Origin: Martelella mediterranea DSM 17316
Lineage (GTDB): Bacteria > Pseudomonadota > Alphaproteobacteria > Rhizobiales > Rhizobiaceae
Assembly (NCBI RefSeq): GCF_002043005.1
Contig: NZ_CP020332.1
Span: 194,598-258,597 of the forward strand
Reading direction: 5' to 3'
DNA: 64,000 nt
Notes under the pieces: model-generated
Databases searched by the model: none
What the model saw: only the letters and a program-made list of their open reading frames with translations
Told to the model about the DNA's origin: nothing
Shown: in pieces, positions 45,733 to 54,853 of the stretch
Position numbering within the stretch: the stretch's first letter is position 1
How the letters are laid out: every line of letters starts with the position of its first letter
Made by a program: the position numbers and the translations under genes

Positions 45733-47043
45733 TCACAGCATCGACGGCAGCAGCGTCGACAGCCCGGGAACCAGTGCCAGCACGATCATGCCCAGCAGGT
45801 ACAGCAGCACAAAGGGCCAGGCCGAGGAGAAGACCTTGCCGAGGCTGGCGTCTTCCCACGCGCTTTTCAGCGCGAAGAGCGTGTAGCCGAAGGGCGGGGT
45901 CATGCCCCCCACGGTGATGTTCACCAGGAACAGTAGCCAGAACCAGATCGGATCGAATTGCAGTTCCTCGATGATCGGCAGGTAGATCGGGATGACGATC
46001 AGCATCAGCGCGATCTGGTCGATGAACATGCACAGCACGAAAGGCAGCAGCATCAGCAGGATGAGCATCACCCAGCGCGACTGTTCCAGCCCCACGACCC
46101 ATTCGGTCATCGCCGAGGCACCGCCGGTGAAGGCCAGCAGCTGGCTGAACAGTTTCGAGCTGGCCATGATGAACAGGATCATCGCCGCCACCTTGGCCGA
46201 GGAAACCAGCGACTCGCCGATCATCTTGAACGACAGGTTGCGATAGATCGCGGCGATGATCAGCGAACCGATGACACCCATCGCGCCGGCCTCGGTCGGC
46301 GTGGCGATGCCGACCAGGATGAGCCCCATCACCATCAAGATGATGATCGAGAACGGCACCACCCGCAGCAGCGCCCAGCCCTTGTCGGCCAGCGTGGCGC
46401 GGGTGCCGTCGTCGGGCTCGTCGGGCGCCAGCGACGGGTTCAGCCAGACGCGGATGAAGCAATAGCCCAGGAAGATCGCGGCGAACATCAGGCCGGGAAT
46501 GATCCCGGCGATCAGCAGCCCGGCGATGGAGACGCCGGCCAGCGTGCCGATGATGATGACCAGCACACTGGGCGGGATCAGCGGCGCCAGGCTGGCGCCC
46601 GCCAGGATCGTGCCGGCCGACAGCCGCGCGTCGTAGCCGCGCGCGACCATGCCCGGCAGCAGCGAGCGGCCCAGCATGGCCGCCACGCCCATCGCAGCAC
46701 CCGACAGGGTGCTGAACACCGTGGCCAGCAGGATCGACAGCACGTACTGGCGCCCTTTCACCCGACCGACCAGAGTGTCGATGGACCGGAGCAGCACCTC
46801 GACCGAGTTCGAGCGGAACAGGATCTCGCCCATCAGGATGAACAGCGGGATGGTGACCAGCGATTGCGTGGTCGTCGTCTCGTAGAGCGAGTTGACGAAC
46901 ATGCCGTAGCCCATCGGTCCCATGATGACCGCGACGGCCAGCAGGTTGACCAGCAGGAAGGCCGCGAAGACGGGCAGGCCTACGGCCATGAAGCCCAGGA
47001 GCAGCCCCACGCCGGTCGCGACGGCGGCGATACCTTCAACCAT
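45733..47043 (-). CDS. dctM: TRAP transporter large permease DctM
   Basis: 436 aa, about twelve membrane helices, with LFILMGEILFRSNSVEVLL, TLSGAAMGVAAMLGRSLLPGM, ILAGASLAPLIPPSVLVIIIGTLA and NITVGGMTPPFGYTLFAL typical of DctM. Overlaps dctQ by 8 nt. Functional partner of the DctP at 47660-48661. Confidence 0.92.
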   Translation of the reverse strand: MVEGIAAVATGVGLLLGFMAVGLPVFAAFLLVNLLAVAVIMGPMGYGMFVNSLYETTTTQSLVTIPLFILMGEILFRSNSVEVLLRSIDTLVGRVKGRQYVLSILLATVFSTLSGAAMGVAAMLGRSLLPGMVARGYDARLSAGTILAGASLAPLIPPSVLVIIIGTLAGVSIAGLLIAGIIPGLMFAAIFLGYCFIRVWLNPSLAPDEPDDGTRATLADKGWALLRVVPFSIIILMVMGLILVGIATPTEAGAMGVIGSLIIAAIYRNLSFKMIGESLVSSAKVAAMILFIMASSKLFSQLLAFTGGASAMTEWVVGLEQSRWVMLILLMLLPFVLCMFIDQIALMLIVIPIYLPIIEELQFDPIWFWLLFLVNITVGGMTPPFGYTLFALKSAWEDASLGKVFSSAWPFVLLYLLGMIVLALVPGLSTLLPSML

Positions 47044-47545
47044 GGGTCACCTCGGGTTGGGAGTCGGTCTCGGAAAGCGCCTGGCCGAAGGCGAGGCGCA
47101 GAAAATACAGGCCGGAATTGGCCACGCCATAGGTGATGAAGGCCACCAGGATCCATTTCGGAATGCGCACGGTGGTCAGGGTCGCCGTCCCGCGCGAGGC
47201 CAGGTGCTGCACCTCGCCGATGCAAAGCCAGGCAGCCCAGAGACAGGTCGCCGCCGCCACCAGGAAGCCCGCGCGCAGGATCACCTGGCGCAGCCGGCCG
47301 ACCAGGTCGGGCAGGATAGTCACGGCCACGTGCCCGCCTTCGCGGGTCAGCCAGGGCGCGGTGCTGAACACCGTGATCAGCAGCAGGAAGGAAACGAAAT
47401 CGCTCGCCCAGAGGGTCGGCGCGCCGAAGGCATAGCGCGAGACGACCTCGAAGGCGTAGATGAGCACGATGGCTGCCAGCGCACCGACGCCGATGAAGAA
47501 CATCAGCCGGGTCAGCACGTCCTGAAGCGTCAGGATCGGTCGCAT
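47036..47545 (-). CDS. dctQ: TRAP transporter small permease DctQ
   Basis: 169 aa with four hydrophobic helices; YAFEVVSRYAFGAPTLWASDFVSF and EGGHVAVTILPDLVGRLRQV are DctQ hallmarks. Lies between dctP and dctM in the operon. Confidence 0.9.
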   Translation of the reverse strand: MRPILTLQDVLTRLMFFIGVGALAAIVLIYAFEVVSRYAFGAPTLWASDFVSFLLLITVFSTAPWLTREGGHVAVTILPDLVGRLRQVILRAGFLVAAATCLWAAWLCIGEVQHLASRGTATLTTVRIPKWILVAFITYGVANSGLYFLRLAFGQALSETDSQPEVTHG

Positions 47546-47659
47546 GGAGGGAAGCTCCTGGAACGGAAAGGCCGAAGAGAATGGGCCGAGAAGGAGGACC
47601 GGGGGACGGAAAGACGCGCGGCACCAAGCGGCCGCGCGTCGGAAGGGGCCGGGCCCCGA

Positions 47660-48661
47660 TCAGCCGTCGAGATCGGCTTCGGTCGCCAGACGGCGAATTT
47701 CCTCGATCGCCTCGCCCGATTGCGTGGCCGCGAGGTCCATCACGCCCGAGAACCAGGCCGAGCTGAGCGTGCCCGCCAGTTCCTCGGACAGCTCGGTCAC
47801 GCTCATGCCCTCTGCTTCCAGGGCGGCGCTCTCTTCGGCGACTAGCGTGTCGAACAGGCCATTGGCTTCGATCTCGAACTCGCGCGCGGCGGTCTCGATC
47901 TCGGCCCGGGTTTCCTCGGACAGGTCGTTCCAGGTGTCAAGGTTCATCAACACCAGATGGCCGACCTGGCCGAAGGTCGGGCGCATCATGTAGTCGGCGA
48001 CCTCGAACCAGCGGTAGGACAGAGCGCCGATGGTCGGCCAGGCCGCACCGTCGATCACACCGCGTTCCAGCGCCGGGTAGATCTCGCCGCCCGGCAGCAC
48101 CACGGGCGAGCCACCCAGTACGTTGATCGCCGGGTGGTAGATCGGCGTGCCGCGCACGCGACGTCCTTCGAGGCCGTTCTCGCCGACCGGCTCGTTCAGC
48201 ATGATGTGGTAGCCATTCAGGTCGTAAAGCACGGCGATCAGCTTCAACCCCTGCTCCTGGTAATCGGCATCCACCGCGTCCCAAATTCCGGCTTCGCGCA
48301 AGGCCTCGGTATCGCCCGACAGGCCGTCCAGCGCCATTCCCACCGAAGTCTGGTTGAAGTGATAGGCACCATTGGTGAACAGCAGGTCGAACAGGCCGCG
48401 CGACACCGGGTCGAACTGCTCGAACGGGGGCACGGTCTCGGGGCCCATGACGTTGACGCCGAAGCCCTCGGTTACGGCTTCGTCGAGCGTCTCGATGAAC
48501 GACGTCAGCACGTCGACCGCAACATAGCTGGAATCCCAGCCCGACAGCAGGCGGAAGTCGCGTGCCTCGGCGGCACCAGTCAGGCCCAGCGTCGCGGCCG
48601 ACAGCGCCGAAGCGCCCGCAAGGGCACGCAGTTTGTTGGTGAATGTGGTGGATGAAGTCAT
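47660..48661 (-). CDS. dctP: TRAP transporter periplasmic binding protein DctP
   Basis: 333 aa with a signal peptide (LAGASALSAATLGLTGAAEA, residues ~13-33). DctP fold features include LFTNGAYHFNQTSVGMALDG and MLNEPV...GRRVRGTPIYHPAINVLGGSPVVLPGGEIYPALERGVIDGAAW, the last containing the conserved arginine that binds a ligand carboxylate. It captures an organic acid for the DctQM permease. ATG 48661 follows GGGAGGAG. The shared operator lies about 85 bp upstream. Confidence 0.92.
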   Translation of the reverse strand: MTSSTTFTNKLRALAGASALSAATLGLTGAAEARDFRLLSGWDSSYVAVDVLTSFIETLDEAVTEGFGVNVMGPETVPPFEQFDPVSRGLFDLLFTNGAYHFNQTSVGMALDGLSGDTEALREAGIWDAVDADYQEQGLKLIAVLYDLNGYHIMLNEPVGENGLEGRRVRGTPIYHPAINVLGGSPVVLPGGEIYPALERGVIDGAAWPTIGALSYRWFEVADYMMRPTFGQVGHLVLMNLDTWNDLSEETRAEIETAAREFEIEANGLFDTLVAEESAALEAEGMSVTELSEELAGTLSSAWFSGVMDLAATQSGEAIEEIRRLATEADLDG

Positions 48662-48744
48662 GTCGCTCGCTCCTCCCGTAGCGTTCCGTCTGCGCCGCCC
48701 CTGGGCGGACAGTCTGGTCTGGATTGGCTGCTCAACCTAAAGGG

Positions 48745-48761
48745 TAAGCTATCTAAGCTTA
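48745..48761. promoter_or_regulatory. Shared operator upstream of dctP
   Basis: TAAGCTATCTAAGCTTA is an inverted repeat (TAAGCT-ATCTA-AGCTTA) and contains AGCTATCTAA, the same core as at the reductase and hydrolase promoters. It lies between dctP and the small membrane protein gene, about 85 bp from the dctP start. Confidence 0.65.
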
Positions 48762-48850
48762 TTTGGCGGAGAGCACCTTGTCTTGATTGCCGGCGGGATC
48801 ATTGCGACATTTCACATATATGAAATCGTACCGCCCTGCCCGTTCCGGCC

Positions 48851-49126
48851 TCAGCGCGCAGCCAGCCAGCGCCCCAGCTTCCTGTTCAGGAATGGCAGGA
48901 TCAGCCCGACATTCAATCCGGTCAGCAGCAGCGCCACGATGAACAGCGAGACCGCCATTGGCATGCCCTGGGTGAAGGGCCGCGTGGCCAGCACCAGGAC
49001 GATAAGCGCGGGATAGACGGCCAGCATGCTGACCGCCCAGCGCTTCCAGAACTTCGGTTGTTGCGGCGGCACGGCGGAGGGGCTCTGCGTCGTGAGTCGG
49101 TCGGCGGTCTGGGTCGGATGGGTCAC
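48851..49126 (-). CDS. Small membrane protein of unknown function
   Basis: 91 aa from GTG 49126. A hydrophilic N-terminus (~28 residues) is followed by two membrane helices (AVSMLAVYPALIVLVLAT; VSLFIVALLLTGLNVGLILPFL) and a basic end. Not recognised. It follows the fused TRAP permease by ~80 bp in the same direction, so it may belong to that operon as a small subunit or accessory. Confidence 0.65.
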   Translation of the reverse strand: MTHPTQTADRLTTQSPSAVPPQQPKFWKRWAVSMLAVYPALIVLVLATRPFTQGMPMAVSLFIVALLLTGLNVGLILPFLNRKLGRWLAAR

Positions 49127-49204
49127 GTCGGTCTCTCTTGCAAAAGGACGCGCGGCCCGGAGGGGTCCGGGCCGCGCGATCTGTTAGGCTGCGCCAGAGT
49201 GGCA

Positions 49205-51112
49205 TCAGTCGGCGGCGTTCTGTTGCACGCTGGCCCGGCGCCCCGCCACCAGGTGACGCGCCAGCAGAACCGCCCCGATCGCGATGCCCGCCACCGCGAA
49301 CAGCTGGAAGGGCGAGACAGCCGCAATCGCACTGCCCAGCATAAGCAGCCGCTCCGCCGGCGACACCGGCTTGCTGGCGAAGGCCTCGACCACGGTGGCC
49401 ACGGCCAGCGTGGCAATCACGCCTCCTACCACGGCCAGCGTATTCGACAGGGGGTCGGCCAGCAGCATCAGCGCCGGGTTCCAAACGAAGGCGAAGGGCA
49501 GCATGAAGCCGATCGAGGCCAGTTTCACCGAGGTGAAGGCGATCTTGAACGGGTCTTCATGTGCAATCGCCGCCGCCGACAGGGCCGCCACCGCAATCGG
49601 CGGGGTCAGCGCCGAGAGAACGGCAAAGTACAGCAGGAACATGTGGCTCTGCAGCACCGGATAGCCCAGTTGCGCCAGCGCCGGACCGACCAGCACGGCA
49701 GCCAGGATGTAGGCGCTCGGGGTCGGCATGCCGAGACCCAGGATGATCGTCACGACAGCGGCGATAACCAGCGTCAGGATCGGCTGCGAGTTGCTAATCA
49801 CCAGGATCAGGTTCGCGGCCTTCATACCCAGCCCCGTCATCGACAGGCCCCCGATCACCAGACCCGCGGCGGCACAGGCGCCAGCCACCGGCAGGATGCG
49901 CAGCGTGGTCTCGCCCAAGCCCTCGATCACCTGCCACGGCGACAGGCGCGTCGCCTTCAGCAGCGTCGAGGCGATGATGACACCCATCACGCCGATCCCG
50001 GCGGTGAAGGTCGGAGAATAGCCCGAGAGCAGCGCCACCACGATGCCGATGATCGGCAGCAGGAAGACCCAGCCCGTGCGGAACGTCTGCGCTACGGTCG
50101 GCATCTCGTCCTCGGACGGGCGCAGGTCTTCGCGCACGGCGCGCAGGTGGACCTGACTAAAGACGCCGAGGTAGTAGAGCAGTGCGGGCACCACGGCGGC
50201 GACGACCACCGCCTTGTAATCCACGCCGGTATATTCGGCGAGAATGAAAGCGGCCGACCCCATCACCGGAGGCATCGCGCTGCCCCCCGTCGAGGCCGCG
50301 ACCTCGACCGCGCCGGCGAAGCGCGCGCTGTAGCCCAGTCGCTTCATCACCGGGATGGTGATCGAGCCCGTCGCCACCACGTCCGAGGTCGGGCTGCCCG
50401 ACATCGTGCCGTAGAGCCCTGAGGAAATCACCGCGATCTTCGCCGGACCGCCGCGGGTGCGCCCGGTCAGAAGCGCCGCGAGGTTGAAGAAGAACTCGCC
50501 CCCGCCCGCTTTCGACAGAAAAGTGCCGAACATCACGAACAGGAAGACGTAGCTGGCGACCACCTGGATCGGCACCCCGAACACGCCATCCGTGGTGAAG
50601 ACCAGGATATCGAGCAGGTAGGTGAAATCGTCGACGCCATGCCCGAAGGGCGGCGGCAGCAGGTAGCCGAACCAGTTGTACGCCAGGAAGGCCACGACCA
50701 CGATGGTAAGTCCCATGCCCGTGGTCCGGCGCGTCGCTTCGAGGGTCAGGAGGAGTAGCGAGATGCCGAAGAAGAGCTGCGCGGGCGTGAACGGATCCAG
50801 CAGGCTGATGCGGTCCGCAATGGCGGTGGCGTTCACGAAGAAGAAGATGCCCGCTGCCAGGCTGAGCAGCGACAGGGCGATATCATAGAACGGGATGCGG
50901 TCGGGAGCGTTCGGCGTGGCACCGATCGCCGCGAACATGATCGCGTAGATCCCCGAAACGAAGAGGATGCCCAGAACTAGCGGATCCGAGATGGTGAAGA
51001 GGTTGGCGTAGATCACCCAGGCCGAGAAGATCGCGGCCACCACGACGATGGCCCGTTGCTGGCCGGCCGCAAGATCCCTCCTGCGGCCGGTGGAGACGAG
51101 TGTCCCGATCAT
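49205..51112 (-). CDS. TRAP transporter fused permease (DctQ-DctM type, TAXI partner)
   Basis: 635 aa. An N-terminal DctQ-like part (four helices, to about 190) continues into a DctM-like part with GTFLSKAGGGEFFFNLAALLTGRTRGGPAKIAVISSGLYGTMSGSPTSDVVATGSITIP and GSAMPPVMGSAAFILAEY. This is the typical signature of the fused permeases that work with TAXI receptors. Its ATG overlaps the TAXI stop (ATGA). Confidence 0.92.
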   Translation of the reverse strand: MIGTLVSTGRRRDLAAGQQRAIVVVAAIFSAWVIYANLFTISDPLVLGILFVSGIYAIMFAAIGATPNAPDRIPFYDIALSLLSLAAGIFFFVNATAIADRISLLDPFTPAQLFFGISLLLLTLEATRRTTGMGLTIVVVAFLAYNWFGYLLPPPFGHGVDDFTYLLDILVFTTDGVFGVPIQVVASYVFLFVMFGTFLSKAGGGEFFFNLAALLTGRTRGGPAKIAVISSGLYGTMSGSPTSDVVATGSITIPVMKRLGYSARFAGAVEVAASTGGSAMPPVMGSAAFILAEYTGVDYKAVVVAAVVPALLYYLGVFSQVHLRAVREDLRPSEDEMPTVAQTFRTGWVFLLPIIGIVVALLSGYSPTFTAGIGVMGVIIASTLLKATRLSPWQVIEGLGETTLRILPVAGACAAAGLVIGGLSMTGLGMKAANLILVISNSQPILTLVIAAVVTIILGLGMPTPSAYILAAVLVGPALAQLGYPVLQSHMFLLYFAVLSALTPPIAVAALSAAAIAHEDPFKIAFTSVKLASIGFMLPFAFVWNPALMLLADPLSNTLAVVGGVIATLAVATVVEAFASKPVSPAERLLMLGSAIAAVSPFQLFAVAGIAIGAVLLARHLVAGRRASVQQNAAD

Positions 51113-52092
51113 TGCGACAGCCCTGCCTCACTGTAGGCACGGGCGGCGCCGGGGTGGAACTCGAGCACGCTGGGCGTGGCGAGCAACTCGGGCGTCAGGG
51201 ATTGCATGGCGCTGTGAACCGCGCGCACCTCGTCGATGTTGGTGATGAGGGCGTTGGTCAAGGCATAGGCGTCGTCGTCGCTCATCGCGTCGGTCGCGGC
51301 CAGCAGCGCCCCCAGCGTCACGGTGTTCACGTCCGCCTGCTGGTTCGAATAGCTGCCAGCGGGAATGACCATCTGGCCGGTGCCGAAGCGCTCGTTGGTG
51401 GCGTCGATGACCTCCTGCGGGACCGACAGCAGCACAACGTCAGCATTCGTGTCAACCGCGCGAAACGACGAGTGGTTGATGAAGATGCCGTTGGTAATCA
51501 TGTCGAGCCGTCCGTCCTGCAGCAGCTCGCCCTGCTCATTGGCGCCGGCGCGCACGAACTGGCCGCCAGCTTCGGCCAGGGATTCGTCGGTCACCCCCAC
51601 CAGCTCGAACATCATCAGCGCGATGTTCGAGGTGATGTTCCCCGAGCGGTTGATGCCGATGCGGATCGGCGCGCCGCTGCCGGCGATGTCGTCCAGGCTG
51701 TCGATGCCGTATTGCTCGGCCATCGAGCGGTCGAGGAAGAAGTGCATCGGCGCCCAGTTGTACATGTAGCCGATGGCCCGCATGTTCGTGATCGGCCCGC
51801 GGAAGGGCTCTTCGCCTCCCAGCGCGAGCTGCGCCTCGGCGTCGTGCACCAGGCCCAGATCCGTGCGCCCGGCGCCCAGCAGGCCGATGTTGGCGAACCC
51901 GCCGCCCGTAGCCTGATAGGTCACCACGGCCGAGGTGTCCGCCACCTGCGCGGCGCGGTCGATGCCGGCGCCCAGCAGCGACCAAAGGCCGCCCGGGTTC
52001 CCGCCTGAAAGAGTGAGGTTGAGCGATTGGCCGTGACCAGCCGTCGCCGAGACGGCGAGGCCGGCAGCCATCGCGATTGCAGTGAAACGCAT
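51109..52092 (-). CDS. TAXI-type TRAP solute receptor
   Basis: About 327 aa. Signal peptide (MRFTAIAMAAGLAVSATAGHGQ), then the TAXI pattern: LTLSGGNPGGLWSLLGAGIDRAAQ, YQATGGGFANIGLLGAGRTDLGLVHD, and IRIGINRSGNITSNIALMMFELVG. Starts ATG 52092 or ATG 52098, both behind CGGGAGGAC; spacing favours 52092. Ligands of TAXI receptors are poorly known, with glutamate-like and aromatic acids suggested for some. Preceded by a promoter with the shared site. Confidence 0.9.
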   Translation of the reverse strand: MRFTAIAMAAGLAVSATAGHGQSLNLTLSGGNPGGLWSLLGAGIDRAAQVADTSAVVTYQATGGGFANIGLLGAGRTDLGLVHDAEAQLALGGEEPFRGPITNMRAIGYMYNWAPMHFFLDRSMAEQYGIDSLDDIAGSGAPIRIGINRSGNITSNIALMMFELVGVTDESLAEAGGQFVRAGANEQGELLQDGRLDMITNGIFINHSSFRAVDTNADVVLLSVPQEVIDATNERFGTGQMVIPAGSYSNQQADVNTVTLGALLAATDAMSDDDAYALTNALITNIDEVRAVHSAMQSLTPELLATPSVLEFHPGAARAYSEAGLSQ

Positions 52093-52180
52093 AATCATGT
52101 CCTCCCGTTTGGCCCTGCGTCGCGCCCCTCTCCCGTCCGACATCCGGAACACGGGGGCCGGATCGGTGGTTTGCGAAACA

Positions 52181-52225
52181 TAGCTTAGACATCTATCTTT
52201 AAAGCCCTCGCTAGGAGATTGTCAA
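52181..52225 (-). promoter_or_regulatory. Promoter of the TAXI operon with related operator
   Basis: Minus strand: TTGACA (52225-52220), 17-bp spacer, TTAAAG (-10). Immediately downstream is GATAGATGTCTAAGCTATG (52198-52180), which shares AAGCTAT and the TAGATxxCTAAG arrangement with the other sites. Confidence 0.6.
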
Positions 52226-52340
52226 CGATTAGATACCAAAGCTTGCTATCCCCCCACTCAAGCTCGACGCGGAAGGCGTTACGGTCCCCCGCGGCGCTGG
52301 AAACCGGGTAATGCCGACACTCACGAAGGCAACATACATC

Positions 52341-52457
52341 ATGACGAAGACCCTGTGCGGGCGGGCGCCCTCGCCCATCCTGCAGCAGCACTATTGCGCC
52401 TACCGGTGCTACGACGCCGAGGCGGGCCGCGCATTTCATGAGGATTTGCGGCTTTGA
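52341..52457 (+). pseudogene. VOC (glyoxalase-fold) protein, 5' fragment
   Basis: ATG 52341 opens a frame ending after 38 residues: ILQQHYCAYRCYDAEAGRAF followed by HEDL. This matches the first strand and helix of VOC dioxygenase/isomerase proteins (HHYAYRCRDAEETRxFYEDLLGLP). It is cut at about 52450 by the IS110 element. It is divergent from the TAXI operon, so an aromatic ring-cleavage or related enzyme may once have stood here. Confidence 0.55.
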
Positions 52458-52526
52458 TGGTGTGCCCCCCCCGACGGCATCGATGTGCCAAGGTGGGTCT
52501 GCAAGGATCCACAAAGGAGAGCGGTC

Positions 52527-53554
52527 ATGTCGGAGATTATCACGGTCGGGCTCGATCTGGCGAAGAATGTGTTTCAGGTCCACGGTGCCGACGCTACGGG
52601 CCGGGCGGTGCTGCGCAAGAAGCTGCGAAGAGATCAGGTCTGGCATTCTTTGGACAGCTGCCGGCCTGCGTCGTCGCGATGGAAGCCTGCGGTGGCGCCC
52701 ATTTCTGGGGGCGCGAGATCGGGAAGATCGGGCATGACGTGCGGTTGGTCCCACCCGCCTACGTGAAGCCATTCGTGAAGCGCCAGAAGAATGATATGGC
52801 TGATGCCGAGGCGATCTGCGAGGCGGCGACGCGCCCGACGATGCGCTTCGTGCCGGTGAAGAGCGAGGAGACCCAAGGCGCGGCGATGGTCTTTCGCATC
52901 CGCGAGTTGCTTATCCGGCAGCGAACCCAGACCATCAATGCCCTGCGCGGGCATCTGGGCGAGTTCGGAATGATCGTTCCGCAGCGCGCGGCCAACATGT
53001 CGAAGCTGATTGCCATTGTGGAAGACCCGGAAAGCGGTCTGCCTGCCGATGCCATCCCCACGCTCAAGGTGTTGGTGGCGTCACTCGCCCATCTCGGAGC
53101 GGAAATCGGCAAGCTCGATGCCGAGATCGCCCGGTGTGCCAAGGAGAATGAGGTGGCGCGGCGCCTGATGACAGTCCCGGGGATAGGTCCTCTGATTGCC
53201 ACGGCCATAGCGGTTCTGGCTCCGCCCCCCGAGACGTTCCGCAAAGCGCGCGACTTCGCGGCCTGGCTCGGGCTCACGCCCCGTCAGCATTCCACAGGAG
53301 GCAAGCAGCGTCTCGGGGCCAACACGAAGATGGGCGAACGGTCGTTGCGGCGATTGCTGATCATCGGGGCCAACAGCGTCATCATCAAGCGGCATGTTCA
53401 TGCCGCTGCCCGGCCGGGCACATGGCTTGGCGAGATGCTGACGCGCAAGCCGCCGATGCTGGTGCGGGTCGCGCTGGCGAACAAAATGGCGCGGATCGTC
53501 TGGGCGCTGATGGCCCGAGGCGGCGCCTACCAGTCTCCGACCGCTGCGGCGTAA
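52527..53554 (+). pseudogene. IS110-family transposase with one-base frameshift
   Basis: ATG 52527 gives MSEIITVGLDLAKNVFQVHG (first catalytic Asp). Near 52640, at GATCAGGTCTGG, the frame must shift by one base to continue as LAFFGQLPACVVAMEACGGA (Glu), KNDMADAEAICEA (Asp-Asp) and the Transposase_20 half MTVPGIGPLIATAIAVLAPP to 53554. All DEDD residues are present, so the lesion is a single indel (real or a sequencing error). Confidence 0.85.
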
Positions 53555-53804
53555 GCCGTCACTGGTCGCGAGGACGTCGGAGCGGAAGAGGGCAAGGAGA
53601 CGTTTGGCGCACGGTCGAGAGACGGGATCGGGAGAACCAGAGCGCAACAGAGTGCCATCGAGCACGCGGCTTTGATCTGGACCCGACCTGCGAACACCAT
53701 ACGGGCCCGCGGCGTGATGATGGCCGCAACAGAGGCCGGATACATGTCAGCACCCGACACCGCGCGAAACTGATCCAGAAACCCTCTTGCGCAAGGGGCG
53801 GTTA
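53555..53804. other. IS110 3' flank, no gene
   Basis: About 250 bp after the transposase stop, probably the long non-coding tail common in IS110 elements. No ORF of note. Confidence 0.4.
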
Positions 53805-54852
53805 TACATGTTGCGCAAATGCTGTGAAGGTTTCACCTTGCGAATCCAGTCTGTTAGTCAGGCTGCATGAGCAGACCCATACCCCCGACCTACAAGACCA
53901 GGAACTGGCCAGCCTACAATGAAGCAGTCAAGCGCCGGGGCTCGCTGACGATCTGGTTTGACCCCGAGATGAGCTGGGATGCCGCGCCGACAGGCAGGCG
54001 TGGCCGCCAGCAGACCTACAGCGATGCCGCTATCCAGACGTGCCTCTCGATGAAAGTGCTGTTCGGCATGGCGCTCCGGCAGACGACCGGGTTCGTCGAG
54101 AGCCTGCTACGGCTGGTCGGCCTGAACTGGACGGTGCCCGACTTCAGCACGCTATCTCGCCGCCAGAAGACCTTGGCCGTGAACATCCCCTACCGCGGCT
54201 CCAAGGGGCCGTTGCACCTGCTGATCGACAGCACCGGGATCAAGGTCGAAGGTGAAGGCGAGTGGCACGCACGCAAGCATGGCGGCCCGAAACGGCGCGT
54301 TTGGCGCAAGCTCCACCTTGGGATCGATGAAGAAACGTTGGAGATCCGGGCCGTCGAAGTCACCGGGAGCCACATCGGTGATGCGCCCATCCTACCCACC
54401 TTCTCGACCAAATCCCGCAGGACCAGGAAATCGGTAGCGTTACGGCTGATGGCGCCTACGACACGCGCAAATGCCACGATGCGATTGCAGATCGCGGTGC
54501 CCATGCCGTCATCCCGCCCCGCAAGAACGCGAAGCCCTGGAAGACGATCACCGCCGGAGCCGTGGCGCGAAATGAGGCCCTGCGCGCGGCGAAATACCTG
54601 GGCCGCGCGCTCTGGCGACGATGGAGTGGATACCACCGCCGAAGCCGCGTCGAGACAAAGATGCATTGTATCAAGTTGCTGGGCCAGCGGCTCATGGCAC
54701 GGGACTTCGACCGACAGGTCGCCGAACTCCAGGTCCGCATCGCCGTCCTGAACGGCTACACCGCGCTCGGAATACCCGTCACGGAAGCTGTGGGATAAGT
54801 CCGTCCGGGGAAAGGGGAACCTCGGCCTTAAGCCGATTTGTGCATCAGAGCC
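53805..54852 (+). mobile_element. IS5-family (IS5/IS903 group) element, decayed
   Basis: Left end contains TGTTGCGCAAAT (near 53810) and the right end, read inward from 54852, GGCTCTGATGCACAAATC, resembling IS903-type termini. The right end stops one or two bases before the TTGACA of the hydrolase promoter. Confidence 0.65.
53867..54798 (+). pseudogene. IS5-family transposase with one-base frameshift
   Basis: MSRPIPPTYKTRNWPAYNEA start, LIDSTGIKVEGEGEWHARKH (first Asp). At about 54398 one base is missing, and the reading continues in another frame as LLDQIPQDQEIGSVTADGAYD (second Asp), then RVETKMHCIKLLGQRLMARD (Glu) and stop at 54798. About 310 residues in total, close to its relative at 56819-57751. 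Confidence 0.85.
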
Positions 54853-54853
54853 C

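Noticed and set aside
45958..47136. 392-aa plus-strand frame rich in Gln/His/Asp
   Set aside because: Antisense to the DctM gene.
52454..52640. Upstream extension of the IS110 frame starting at 52454
   Set aside because: The native N-terminus (MSEIITVGLDLAKNVF) is in another frame starting at 52527, so the extension is out-of-frame noise upstream of a frameshift.
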